Positions 16,567-23,972 of a stretch of DNA of 64,000 bases are shown piece by piece. The position numbers and the translations under genes are program-made. The stretch's first letter is position 1. Each line of letters begins with the position of its first letter. The notes beneath the pieces were generated by a model. The model searched no databases. It saw nothing but the letters and a program-made list of their open reading frames with translations, and was not told the origin of the DNA. This stretch comes from SW4 sp042466115 (GTDB lineage Bacteria; Pseudomonadota; Alphaproteobacteria; Rhodobacterales; Rhodobacteraceae): contig NZ_JAXHBQ010000001.1 in assembly GCF_042466115.1 (NCBI RefSeq), forward strand, positions 1,054,001 to 1,118,000, read 5' to 3'.

Positions 16567-17030
16567 TCGTCCGGTTTGGCGTCTGGGCGCAGTTCGCTGA
16601 CGAATTTGTCGAAATCGTCTGCGGCTTGGAAGTTCTTGTAAACGCTGGCAAATCGCACATAGGCAACCGTGTCGATCCGCGCGAGGCTTTCCATCACGAT
16701 CTCGCCGATGGTGCCGGACGGAATATCGGTTTCGCCCATGCTTTCCAGACGGCGCACGATGCCGCTGATCATCTGGTCCATGCGTTCGGGTTCCACGGGG
16801 CGCTTTTGCAGCGAAATGCGGACCGAGCGTTCCAGCTTGTCACGGTCGAAATCTTCGCGTCGTCCGTTGGATTTGATCACCACCAGATCGCGCAATTGCA
16901 CGCGTTCATAGGTGGTAAACCGCCCGCCACAGGCCGGGCAAAAGCGCCTGCGCCGGATCGCAACGTGATCTTCGGCGGGGCGTGAATCTTTCACTTGTGT
17001 GTCGACGTTTCCGCAAAAGGGGCAACGCAT
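16563..17030 (-). CDS. nrdR: Transcriptional repressor NrdR
   Basis: 155 residues: an N-terminal zinc ribbon (Cys3, Cys6, Cys31, Cys34; opening MRCPFCGNVDTQVKDSRP) followed by an ATP-cone domain (VVIKSNGRREDFDRDKLERSV). NrdR senses ATP/dATP and represses ribonucleotide reductase genes. Length and motifs are standard. The start at 17030 follows an AGGACAG site. It precedes ribD with a GTGA overlap, a common alphaproteobacterial arrangement. Confidence 0.95.
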   Translation of the reverse strand: MRCPFCGNVDTQVKDSRPAEDHVAIRRRRFCPACGGRFTTYERVQLRDLVVIKSNGRREDFDRDKLERSVRISLQKRPVEPERMDQMISGIVRRLESMGETDIPSGTIGEIVMESLARIDTVAYVRFASVYKNFQAADDFDKFVSELRPDAKPDE

Positions 17031-17160
17031 ATTCTGTCCTCGTCTCTGCCTCTGGGGTCTTTGCCCCATTTATTGGCACCACTATAGGGGCAACAGCAGG
17101 TCTTGGGTAGCCCGCAATTTACGCCCCAAGATGATGGGGCATCAGCGTGACCTTTGGGAT

Positions 17161-17667
17161 TCAGTTTTGCCCGATCCACTCCCAGCCACCGCCCAAGCTC
17201 CACTCCAGCCCCGCTGCGCGCTTGCCGCGCGACAGGGCGTCGGTCCACGGGAACACTACCGTTTCCGGTATGCAGGCCCCGCGTGTCACGAAGCTTTCGC
17301 CGACATACACCTCGAACCCACCCAAGGCGGTGCTGATAATTTCATCCGTCGTTTCAGAGGGTTCGCGGCTTACCCCACCAAAAACAACGTAAAAGTAATC
17401 GCCGCGCTCGAAACTCACTTCTTCCCAGATCGTGCTTCCCGCACCGGGCCATGGGCGATAATCCAGAGCACGAATGCTGACCCGCATCGCCAGTTCCGGC
17501 ACCTGCCCCGCAGGCCCGTAGGCGTAAAGCGCATCGCCACCGTCAACGCAGACCTCAAGCTGCTTTCCGGTCTCAAGGATCGTGCAGGACAGGAACGTGT
17601 CGCCCTGCGGTGGGCAATCGGCCAGCACAGGGGCCGCCAAAAACAGAAACGGAAAAACACGCAACAT
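17161..17667 (-). CDS. Secreted hypothetical protein, 168 aa
   Basis: A clear signal peptide (MLRVFPFLFLAAPVLA, cleavage before DCPPQG) is followed by about 150 residues with several cysteines (CPP, LSCTI, EVCVDGG, GACIPET) and aromatic strands, suggesting a disulfide-bonded periplasmic domain. No family recognised. The start at 17667 was chosen because the signal peptide begins there and a GGGGTGA stretch precedes it. It lies 4 nt downstream of the M20 peptidase gene on the same strand, so the two are probably co-transcribed. Confidence 0.65.
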   Translation of the reverse strand: MLRVFPFLFLAAPVLADCPPQGDTFLSCTILETGKQLEVCVDGGDALYAYGPAGQVPELAMRVSIRALDYRPWPGAGSTIWEEVSFERGDYFYVVFGGVSREPSETTDEIISTALGGFEVYVGESFVTRGACIPETVVFPWTDALSRGKRAAGLEWSLGGGWEWIGQN

Positions 17668-17671
17668 CAAA

Positions 17672-19219
17672 TCACCCCGATGGAATATGCCAGCCAAAGC
17701 CCCGTGGTGTTTCCACGTATTCGGGCCATTTGAAATCAATGGGCGGATCGTAGTCACACAGCGGCGGCGTGTCACCTTCAGCCTTGCGGCGGGTAAACTC
17801 TGCCATCGCAGCATTGCGCGCCTCTGCGTCCTCAAGCAGGCGCAGCGCAGATAGCGCCAGCACCTTGGCAGCGCATTGCACCATCGGATCAATCGTCGCT
17901 GGTATCCCGCCCAAGGCATTCATCGCCCAGGCCGGATAGGGGCCACCACGCAGGGCCGGACGGGCAATATAGAACCGCGCGGTGGGGGCATGCCATGTCA
18001 TATCGGTATAGTCATCAGACGTGGAATTCAGTTGTGAAGGCGGCAGATCGCGGCGCAGGATCGCCTCGGCCTCTTGCGGGGACATCAGTGTTTCACATTC
18101 CGGTAGGATCGGATCATCCATCCCCGTCACGCCGCAGTTTTCCTGCACCTGCCGCATGATATCCTTGGCCGCCGCATCCCAAGCAGGCGCGCCAACTGTT
18201 TGAATTTGATCCCAGACCATGCCCGCCATCGCGTGATTGGCCAGCCCGTGGCGCGATTTGCAGACCCAGTGGCGTTCAACCCGACAGCCCGTTGCCGCCG
18301 CCGCACTTTGCGCCGAAGCATCCAGTTGCGCCGTTACCCGTTCGGCCATCGCAATCGTCGGCACGCGCATCATGTATTGGATATCAGCCAGCGTTGCGGG
18401 CAGGTTGTCGGCGGTCGCCTGCCCCGTCGACAGGATGCTTTCGGAAATCGACCAGCCCCCCTGATGGGACAGCATGGAATCCCGCAAGAACCGCGCCGAT
18501 TGATACATCATCACCAGCGCATCATTGGCCCCCGGCGCGCGCACGTCGCTGTGGCTTTGCGGGATCGGGGCGCCATCTCGTGCGCCCCACGTTTCAGGCG
18601 CGTCACAGATAAACCGGTATATCATCGAATAAGCGGCACCACAGTGCGTGTCCCAGCGCACCGTATTGCACATGGGCAGCATATAGAACGGATGGAACGA
18701 CAGCATCCCCGCCAGCCCGTCATAATATCCCTTGGCCGCATGGATCGGTTTGGACCCGCGCACCTTTTCCGCAGGTTCACCGGTGAAGCGCAAGCCACCC
18801 TTGATCCCGTGCTTTTCCATCGCCGCCTTGGTGGCCAGCAGCCCGCCAAGGCCCGCCATGCCCAGCGCCGAATGCGGGTCGGTGTGGCCGCCCGCGGCAT
18901 AGTCCAGCCCATCGCGGGGCGCACGCATCACATCGGCGGCCTGACAGTTGGCTGGCACCGCATCGTATTCCGCATACATGCCCACCACGGGGCCAGCGCC
19001 ATTGGACCACTGCGCACAAAACGCCGTCGGCATCCCGCCGCTGCCTTCCTCTACGTCGAACCCTTCGGCGCGCAGCCGGTCCACATACCACGCCGCCGAA
19101 CGGTATTCACGCCACGCCGTTTCGCCATAGCCGAAAATCGTCGCACAGCCTTGCGAAAGATCATCCGCCGCCCCCTTCACATGGGCAATCGCACTGGTTT
19201 GGGCGTCTGTAAGGGGCAT
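17672..19219 (-). CDS. M20-family amidohydrolase (AbgB-like)
   Basis: 515 residues related to the p-aminobenzoyl-glutamate hydrolase subunit B / M20 dipeptidase family. Supporting segments are IFGYGETAWREYRSA near the start, VVGMYAEYDAVPANCQAAD, the HTDPHSALGMAGLGG metal-ligand region, RFTGEPAEKVRGSKPIHAAKG, and SHSDVRAPGANDAL. These enzymes cleave amide bonds of N-acyl or N-aryl amino acids using two metal ions; the substrate here is unknown. The start at 19219 has an AAAGGACAG site. It is divergent from the sulfotransferase gene. Confidence 0.85.
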   Translation of the reverse strand: MPLTDAQTSAIAHVKGAADDLSQGCATIFGYGETAWREYRSAAWYVDRLRAEGFDVEEGSGGMPTAFCAQWSNGAGPVVGMYAEYDAVPANCQAADVMRAPRDGLDYAAGGHTDPHSALGMAGLGGLLATKAAMEKHGIKGGLRFTGEPAEKVRGSKPIHAAKGYYDGLAGMLSFHPFYMLPMCNTVRWDTHCGAAYSMIYRFICDAPETWGARDGAPIPQSHSDVRAPGANDALVMMYQSARFLRDSMLSHQGGWSISESILSTGQATADNLPATLADIQYMMRVPTIAMAERVTAQLDASAQSAAAATGCRVERHWVCKSRHGLANHAMAGMVWDQIQTVGAPAWDAAAKDIMRQVQENCGVTGMDDPILPECETLMSPQEAEAILRRDLPPSQLNSTSDDYTDMTWHAPTARFYIARPALRGGPYPAWAMNALGGIPATIDPMVQCAAKVLALSALRLLEDAEARNAAMAEFTRRKAEGDTPPLCDYDPPIDFKWPEYVETPRGFGWHIPSG

Positions 19220-19336
19220 GATCTGTCCTTTATGGTCACGCAGCAAAACTGCCCGCACACCCGTGGCTTTGCAAGGCTACCTTGATTGCCGCGCCCAGAC
19301 ATGGTTTTTCACGAACCAAGCAATCGCGAGGGCAAG

Positions 19337-20914
19337 ATGGCCGGCACACCCAATACAATCTCGACGCAACTGAACGCGCTGGTCAAAGCGGGGCGCGTGA
19401 ACGATGCGGTGCGCCTGCTGGAAAGCGAGCACAAGAAACGTCCGCGCGACGAGGCCGTTCTTGTGGCGCTTGCGCAATTGCACAACCGCGTCACTCATGA
19501 TTTCACGCGCGCGCAAATCGCCGGAGAACGGGCAGTCAAGGTGATGCCGAAATCCGCCCGCGCCCATCTGGAAGTCGCCGAAGCCGCCTGCAAGCTGAAA
19601 CGCTTTGACACGGCGTTGAAGCACCTGAAGCGGGCACGCGCCTTTGCCCCGCGCAACCCGGATGTCTTGTATGTCGCCTCAAGCATCTATCACCAGATGG
19701 ACCGCCACGAGGATGCAATTTCGGCCGTGCAAGCCTCGCTTGCGATCCGCCCCGACCATTTGCAATCGCGGCTGCAACTTGCAACCGTTTACCGTGCGGC
19801 GGGCCAGATGGAAGACGCGCGCGCCCTGTGCCGCGAGATTTTTGCGCAAAAGCCCGACAATCTGATGGTGCACAGTATCTATGGTCTGACCGGCAAGATG
19901 GCCGAGGACGATCCGATGTATCACCACTTGCGTGACCAGATCGTGCCAAACATCGCCAAACTGTCGCAACGTGATCAGGCCAAGGCGCTGTCGATGCTGG
20001 CCAAGGCGCGCGACGACATGGGCGCGCATGACGATGCATTCACGCTTTATGCCCGTTCAAAACAGGCTGAAAACCTGCTGCATGAAGGTGCGAACTATCA
20101 CCGCTTCGTCAGCGCCCAGATTGATGCAGTCACGCCTGCCGCCTATTTCGGCACAGGCGGTTCGCAAGATGAAACGCCGGTTCTGATTGTCGGTATGCCA
20201 CGGTCCGGCAGCACTTTGCTTGAACAGGTGCTTACATCACATCCAATGATCGCGGGCGTCGGGGAAAGCTCCGTCCTTTCCAACATGATGCGCGACCTCA
20301 AGCTTCCCGAACATGACGGACCGGCCCTTGCACGCATGACCAAGGGGCTGACGCAAAAAGACAGCGAAATCCTGGCCCAGAGATATCTCAGCGAAATGCG
20401 CAAAGCTGCCCCAAAGGCACAACGGATCGTTGACAAGAAACTGCACAACTTTGAATTGCTTGGTGTTTTTGCCCGCATGTTCCCCAAGGGCCGTGTCCTG
20501 CACGCGCGCCGCGATCCTATGGACAACTGCGTGTCCTGCTACATGCAGCCCCTGTCACCGTGGCACAGCTATACCCGCGACCTTGCCGATCTGGGCCGCT
20601 ACTACTGCGAATACGACCGTTTGATGAAACACTGGGCCACCGTTCTGCCCATCGAAATCATGGATGTGCACTACGAAGATACCGTGGCCGACACCGAAGG
20701 CACCGCGCGCCGCGTCATCGACTTTCTGGGGCTGGACTGGGATCCCGCCTGTCTTGATTTTCAAAACAGCGCGAACCGCGCGCGCACACTATCGGTCTGG
20801 CAAGTGCGTCAGCCGGTTTATAAAACATCCATGCAACGCTGGCGGCGCTATGACGCGCATCTTGCACCACTGAAATCGGAACTGGCGCGGTTTTACCCCG
20901 ATGGATTGGGGTGA
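19337..20914 (+). CDS. TPR-sulfotransferase fusion protein
   Basis: 525 residues. Residues 1-270 are tetratricopeptide repeats (pairs such as ALKHLKRARAFAPRNPDVLY and AISAVQASLAIRPDHLQS). From about residue 282 there is a sulfotransferase domain with the PAPS-binding loop GMPRSGSTLLE at 286-296 and RVLHARRDPMDNCVSCY as the second (3'-phosphate) motif. Such fusions are common in Rhodobacterales and resemble tyrosylprotein or glycan sulfotransferases; the acceptor is unknown. The start at 19337 has a GAGGG site. The stop lies inside the stem of a strong terminator hairpin shared with the convergent gene. Confidence 0.88.
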   Translation: MAGTPNTISTQLNALVKAGRVNDAVRLLESEHKKRPRDEAVLVALAQLHNRVTHDFTRAQIAGERAVKVMPKSARAHLEVAEAACKLKRFDTALKHLKRARAFAPRNPDVLYVASSIYHQMDRHEDAISAVQASLAIRPDHLQSRLQLATVYRAAGQMEDARALCREIFAQKPDNLMVHSIYGLTGKMAEDDPMYHHLRDQIVPNIAKLSQRDQAKALSMLAKARDDMGAHDDAFTLYARSKQAENLLHEGANYHRFVSAQIDAVTPAAYFGTGGSQDETPVLIVGMPRSGSTLLEQVLTSHPMIAGVGESSVLSNMMRDLKLPEHDGPALARMTKGLTQKDSEILAQRYLSEMRKAAPKAQRIVDKKLHNFELLGVFARMFPKGRVLHARRDPMDNCVSCYMQPLSPWHSYTRDLADLGRYYCEYDRLMKHWATVLPIEIMDVHYEDTVADTEGTARRVIDFLGLDWDPACLDFQNSANRARTLSVWQVRQPVYKTSMQRWRRYDAHLAPLKSELARFYPDGLG

Positions 20915-20937
20915 CTGCCGCGCGGCGCGCGGCAGTC
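20913..20937. terminator. Bidirectional terminator hairpin between convergent genes
   Basis: A perfect 11-pair GC-rich stem GACTGCCGCGC / GCGCGGCAGTC with a 3-nt loop. It lies between the converging sulfotransferase gene and the small minus-strand gene. There is no U-run on either side, so termination efficiency is uncertain. Confidence 0.65.
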
Positions 20938-20945
20938 CGTAACGC

Positions 20946-21194
20946 TTAGGCGGCTTTCGCCACCTCTGGGTTTTCGACAACCATATAGCCGTTCTTTTCC
21001 AGCGTTTTCAGCATCCGCATGCCAAGGCGCGTCTGCTCCTTGCGCACGGCGGTCCATGCGTCCTTCAATTCTTCCTTGCTGGCTTCGGGGTTCGCTTCTT
21101 TGTAAAGCGCAAGCCACTGACCGCGACCAAGTGTGCGACCGACCCGACGGCGCTGGCGTTGCTCGTCTGTGAGCGGGGTTTTTGCGTCTGCCAT
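20946..21194 (-). CDS. Small basic conserved protein, 82 aa
   Basis: 82 residues, highly charged and helical (LTDEQRQRRRVGRTLGRGQW, EASKEELKDAWTAVRKEQTR). No named family recognised, but its style fits small Rhodobacterales proteins of unknown function. The start at 21194 follows AAGGATATAACC; an upstream ATG at 21209 is possible. It ends at the bidirectional hairpin and is divergent from the secreted protein gene, with about 210 nt between them. Confidence 0.65.
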   Translation of the reverse strand: MADAKTPLTDEQRQRRRVGRTLGRGQWLALYKEANPEASKEELKDAWTAVRKEQTRLGMRMLKTLEKNGYMVVENPEVAKAA

Positions 21195-21406
21195 GGTTAT
21201 ATCCTTCATGGAGGGTGTCCCCTTATGTCCGGGGGTGATGGTTGATCCATCAGAAGCCAACATAAGCCAACACCTGGCCATTTCAGCGCAAGACCTTTGC
21301 CAAAACAGCATTTTCCGGAGTTTTGAGTCTTTTGCACAACAGCCCTTATGGCTGGCCATTGGCGCGGGTTTTGGGCAAACATGATCCCGACACGAACGAG
21401 GCTGAC

Positions 21407-21835
21407 ATGACCACACGACTGCTGGCACTGATCCTTGCGCTTGGTGCAAACGCCGCAACTGGCGAACCCATCGCCATCATGACCGCGCAAGAGGTCCGCG
21501 ATGAATTGTTCGGCGTGCATATGTTCGGGGTCACGGACACGCTGGGCTTTGACTGGGACGAATGCATCGAACCTTCGGGGCTGACCGTTTATCGCACCGT
21601 GAACGCGGACGACCCGCAGCCCTATTCACAGCAAGGGTTGCTGGAAGTCGACACCTTGGGGCAGGCCTGTTTTTCCTACCCACCCAACGGCGATCCAGCG
21701 CCATCGTGCTTTCAGGTCTATCGCAACGGCGATGGTTACATCTTTGCCAGCGGATTTGGCAGCGGGCGTTACATCACCACCCGCGTGTTGCGCGATGTGA
21801 CTAGCTGCCCCGAACCGGGCGCGTTGTTGGGGTAA
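21407..21835 (+). CDS. Secreted hypothetical protein, 142 aa
   Basis: An N-terminal signal peptide (MTTRLLALILALGANAATG) precedes a domain of about 120 residues with four or more cysteines (WDECIEPSG, GQACFSYP, PSCFQVY, TSCPEPG), suggesting disulfide bonds in the periplasm. Not recognised as a named family. The chosen ATG is the one that opens the signal peptide. It is followed directly by a hairpin that separates it from convergent rpoD. Confidence 0.65.
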   Translation: MTTRLLALILALGANAATGEPIAIMTAQEVRDELFGVHMFGVTDTLGFDWDECIEPSGLTVYRTVNADDPQPYSQQGLLEVDTLGQACFSYPPNGDPAPSCFQVYRNGDGYIFASGFGSGRYITTRVLRDVTSCPEPGALLG

Positions 21836-21838
21836 GAA

Positions 21839-21856
21839 CGGGCGCCGCAGCGCCCG
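21839..21856. terminator. Hairpin between the secreted protein gene and rpoD
   Basis: CGGGCGC / GCGCCCG, a 7-pair stem with a CGCA loop, placed between two converging stop codons. It lacks a long U-run, but position and stability fit a shared terminator. Confidence 0.55.
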
Positions 21857-21861
21857 AAATC

Positions 21862-23841
21862 CTACTGATCGAGGAAGCTACGCAACTTGCGACTGCGCGA
21901 CGGGTGCTTCAACTTGCGCAGCGCCTTGGCTTCGATCTGGCGGATGCGTTCGCGGGTGACGCTGAACTGCTGGCCGACTTCTTCCAGCGTGTGGTCGGTG
22001 TTCATCCCGATGCCAAAGCGCATCCGCAGCACACGTTCCTCGCGTGGGGTCAACGACGCCAGCACCCGTGTGGTGGTTTCCTTGAGGTTTTCCTGAATGG
22101 CCGAATCCAGCGGCAGAACCGCATTCTTGTCCTCGATGAAATCACCCAGCTGGCTGTCTTCCTCGTCGCCAATCGGGGTTTCCAGTGAAATCGGCTCCTT
22201 GGCGATCTTCATCACCTTGCGGACCTTTTCCAGCGGCATTTGCAGCTTTTCGGCCAGTTCTTCGGGGGTCGGTTCGCGGCCGATTTCGTGCAGCATCTGG
22301 CGGCCTGTGCGCACCAGCTTGTTGATCGTTTCGATCATGTGCACCGGAATGCGGATCGTGCGGGCCTGATCGGCGATGGAACGGGTGATTGCCTGACGGA
22401 TCCACCACGTCGCATAGGTGCTGAACTTATAGCCGCGACGGTATTCGAATTTATCCACGGCCTTCATCAGACCGATGTTGCCTTCCTGAATAAGATCAAG
22501 GAATTGCAAGCCGCGGTTCGTGTATTTCTTGGCAATGGAAATGACCAGTCGCAGGTTCGCCTCGACCATTTCCTTCTTGGCCTGACGGGCCTCTTTTTCG
22601 CCCTTTTGAACCTGCTGCACGATGCGGCGGAATTCGGTAATATCAACGCCGACATACTGGCCGACCTGGGCCATTTCAGCGCGCAGGTCCTCGACCTTGT
22701 CGGTGGAGCGTTCAATAAAGGCCTGCCAGCCGCGACCGGCCTTTTCGGCCATATCCTCAAGCCAGTTGGGATCCAGTTCGCGGCCACGGTAAGCCTCGAC
22801 AAATTCGCGGCGGTTGATGCGGGCCTGATCGGCCAGTTTTACCATGTTGCTGTCGATCTGCATGATCCGGCGGTTGATGCCGTAAAGCTGGTCGATCAGC
22901 GCTTCGATACGGTTGTTGTGAAGGTGAAGCGAATTCACCAGTTCCACAATTTCCGAGCGCAGCTTCTGGTATTTCTTTTCGGCCTTGTCGGTAAAACTGG
23001 AGTCTTCGTTCAGCTGCGCCGAAATCCGCGCGTCCTGCATATCCGACAGTTTGGCAAAGTCACGCGCGATCAGGTCAAGCGTTTCCAGCACGCGCGGTTT
23101 CAGCGCGGCCTCCATCGCGGCGAGCGACATATTGGCCTGCTCGTCGTCATCCTCGTCGTCGTCATCCTTGGCGATCGGGTTGCCGTCTGCGTCCAGCTCG
23201 GGCTTGTCATCTTTTTCGTCGTTGCCAGCTTCGGCGCCGTCAACCACGGGCGCCGTGCCCTCGGCATCATCATCCAACTGGTCGCCAAATGTGGTTTCAA
23301 GGTCGATCACGTCGCGCAGCAAAATGTCCTCGGACAGCAGTTCGTCGCGCCAGATCGTGATCGCCTGGAAGGTCAGCGGGCTTTCGCAAAGCCCGAGGAT
23401 CATCGTGTTGCGGCCGGCTTCGATACGTTTGGCGATGGCGATCTCGCCCTCGCGCGACAGCAGTTCAACGCTGCCCATTTCGCGCAGATACATCCGCACC
23501 GGATCGTCCGTGCGATCCAGCTTTTCGTTATCGGCCCCTGCCAGCGCAATTTCGCGCGGCCCGCCGGTGGTGGCGACGTCACGGCCCTTGCCGTCGTCGT
23601 CGACTTCTTCGCTTTCTTCTTCCTCGGTGACCTGAATGCCCATTTCCGACAGCATCGACATCACGTCTTCGATCTGGTCGCTGCTGACCTGTTCTGGGGG
23701 CAGCACGGCGTTCAGCTGATCATAGGTGATATAGCCACGCTCGCGCGCCTCGGCGATCATCTTTTTGACGGCCGCCTGGCTCATATCAAGGGAAATGTCA
23801 CCTTCGTCCACTTTGCGGTCATCGTTGTCTTTCGCGGCCAT
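21862..23841 (-). CDS. rpoD: Primary sigma factor RpoD (sigma-70)
   Basis: 659 residues. Region 1.1 is at the N-terminus; region 1.2 is around 113-133 (DPVRMYLREMGSVELLSREGE region). A strongly acidic insertion lies at about 186-237, with runs of aspartate. Region 2 carries LIQEGNIGLMKAVDKFEYRR and FSTYATWWIRQAI for -10 recognition and melting. Region 4 ends with TRERIRQIEAKALRKLKHPS for -35 contact. It directs housekeeping transcription. A strong AAGGAG site precedes the start. dnaG lies directly upstream, the usual macromolecular-synthesis pairing, with about 130 nt between that holds five GANTC sites. Confidence 0.97.
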   Translation of the reverse strand: MAAKDNDDRKVDEGDISLDMSQAAVKKMIAEARERGYITYDQLNAVLPPEQVSSDQIEDVMSMLSEMGIQVTEEEESEEVDDDGKGRDVATTGGPREIALAGADNEKLDRTDDPVRMYLREMGSVELLSREGEIAIAKRIEAGRNTMILGLCESPLTFQAITIWRDELLSEDILLRDVIDLETTFGDQLDDDAEGTAPVVDGAEAGNDEKDDKPELDADGNPIAKDDDDEDDDEQANMSLAAMEAALKPRVLETLDLIARDFAKLSDMQDARISAQLNEDSSFTDKAEKKYQKLRSEIVELVNSLHLHNNRIEALIDQLYGINRRIMQIDSNMVKLADQARINRREFVEAYRGRELDPNWLEDMAEKAGRGWQAFIERSTDKVEDLRAEMAQVGQYVGVDITEFRRIVQQVQKGEKEARQAKKEMVEANLRLVISIAKKYTNRGLQFLDLIQEGNIGLMKAVDKFEYRRGYKFSTYATWWIRQAITRSIADQARTIRIPVHMIETINKLVRTGRQMLHEIGREPTPEELAEKLQMPLEKVRKVMKIAKEPISLETPIGDEEDSQLGDFIEDKNAVLPLDSAIQENLKETTTRVLASLTPREERVLRMRFGIGMNTDHTLEEVGQQFSVTRERIRQIEAKALRKLKHPSRSRKLRSFLDQ

Positions 23842-23879
23842 GTGGGGCTCCTTGCGGCAGGGCTGACGCCCGTGGAAGT

Positions 23880-23950
23880 GATTCGGTGATTCGCCTGTGT
23901 CCGAATCAACCTGTTGCGGGGGTGATTCGCAAGGCGATACCCCCTGATTC
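23880..23950. promoter_or_regulatory. GANTC (CcrM-type methylation site) cluster upstream of rpoD
   Basis: Five GANTC pentamers lie in 71 nt, at 23880, 23888, 23903, 23924 and 23946. Two of them form the arms of an inverted repeat TGATTCG-N8-CGAATCA (23887-23908). The block occupies the gap between dnaG and rpoD, so it probably overlaps the rpoD promoter. By base composition one such site is expected in roughly 250-300 nt. Confidence 0.55.
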
Positions 23951-23972
23951 TTTTGATCTGTTGCCAGACCCG

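Noticed and set aside
22240..23889. A 549-codon plus-strand open frame over rpoD
   Set aside because: It is the antisense shadow of rpoD; GC-rich codon bias keeps the opposite strand open. No ribosome-binding site and no recognisable product.
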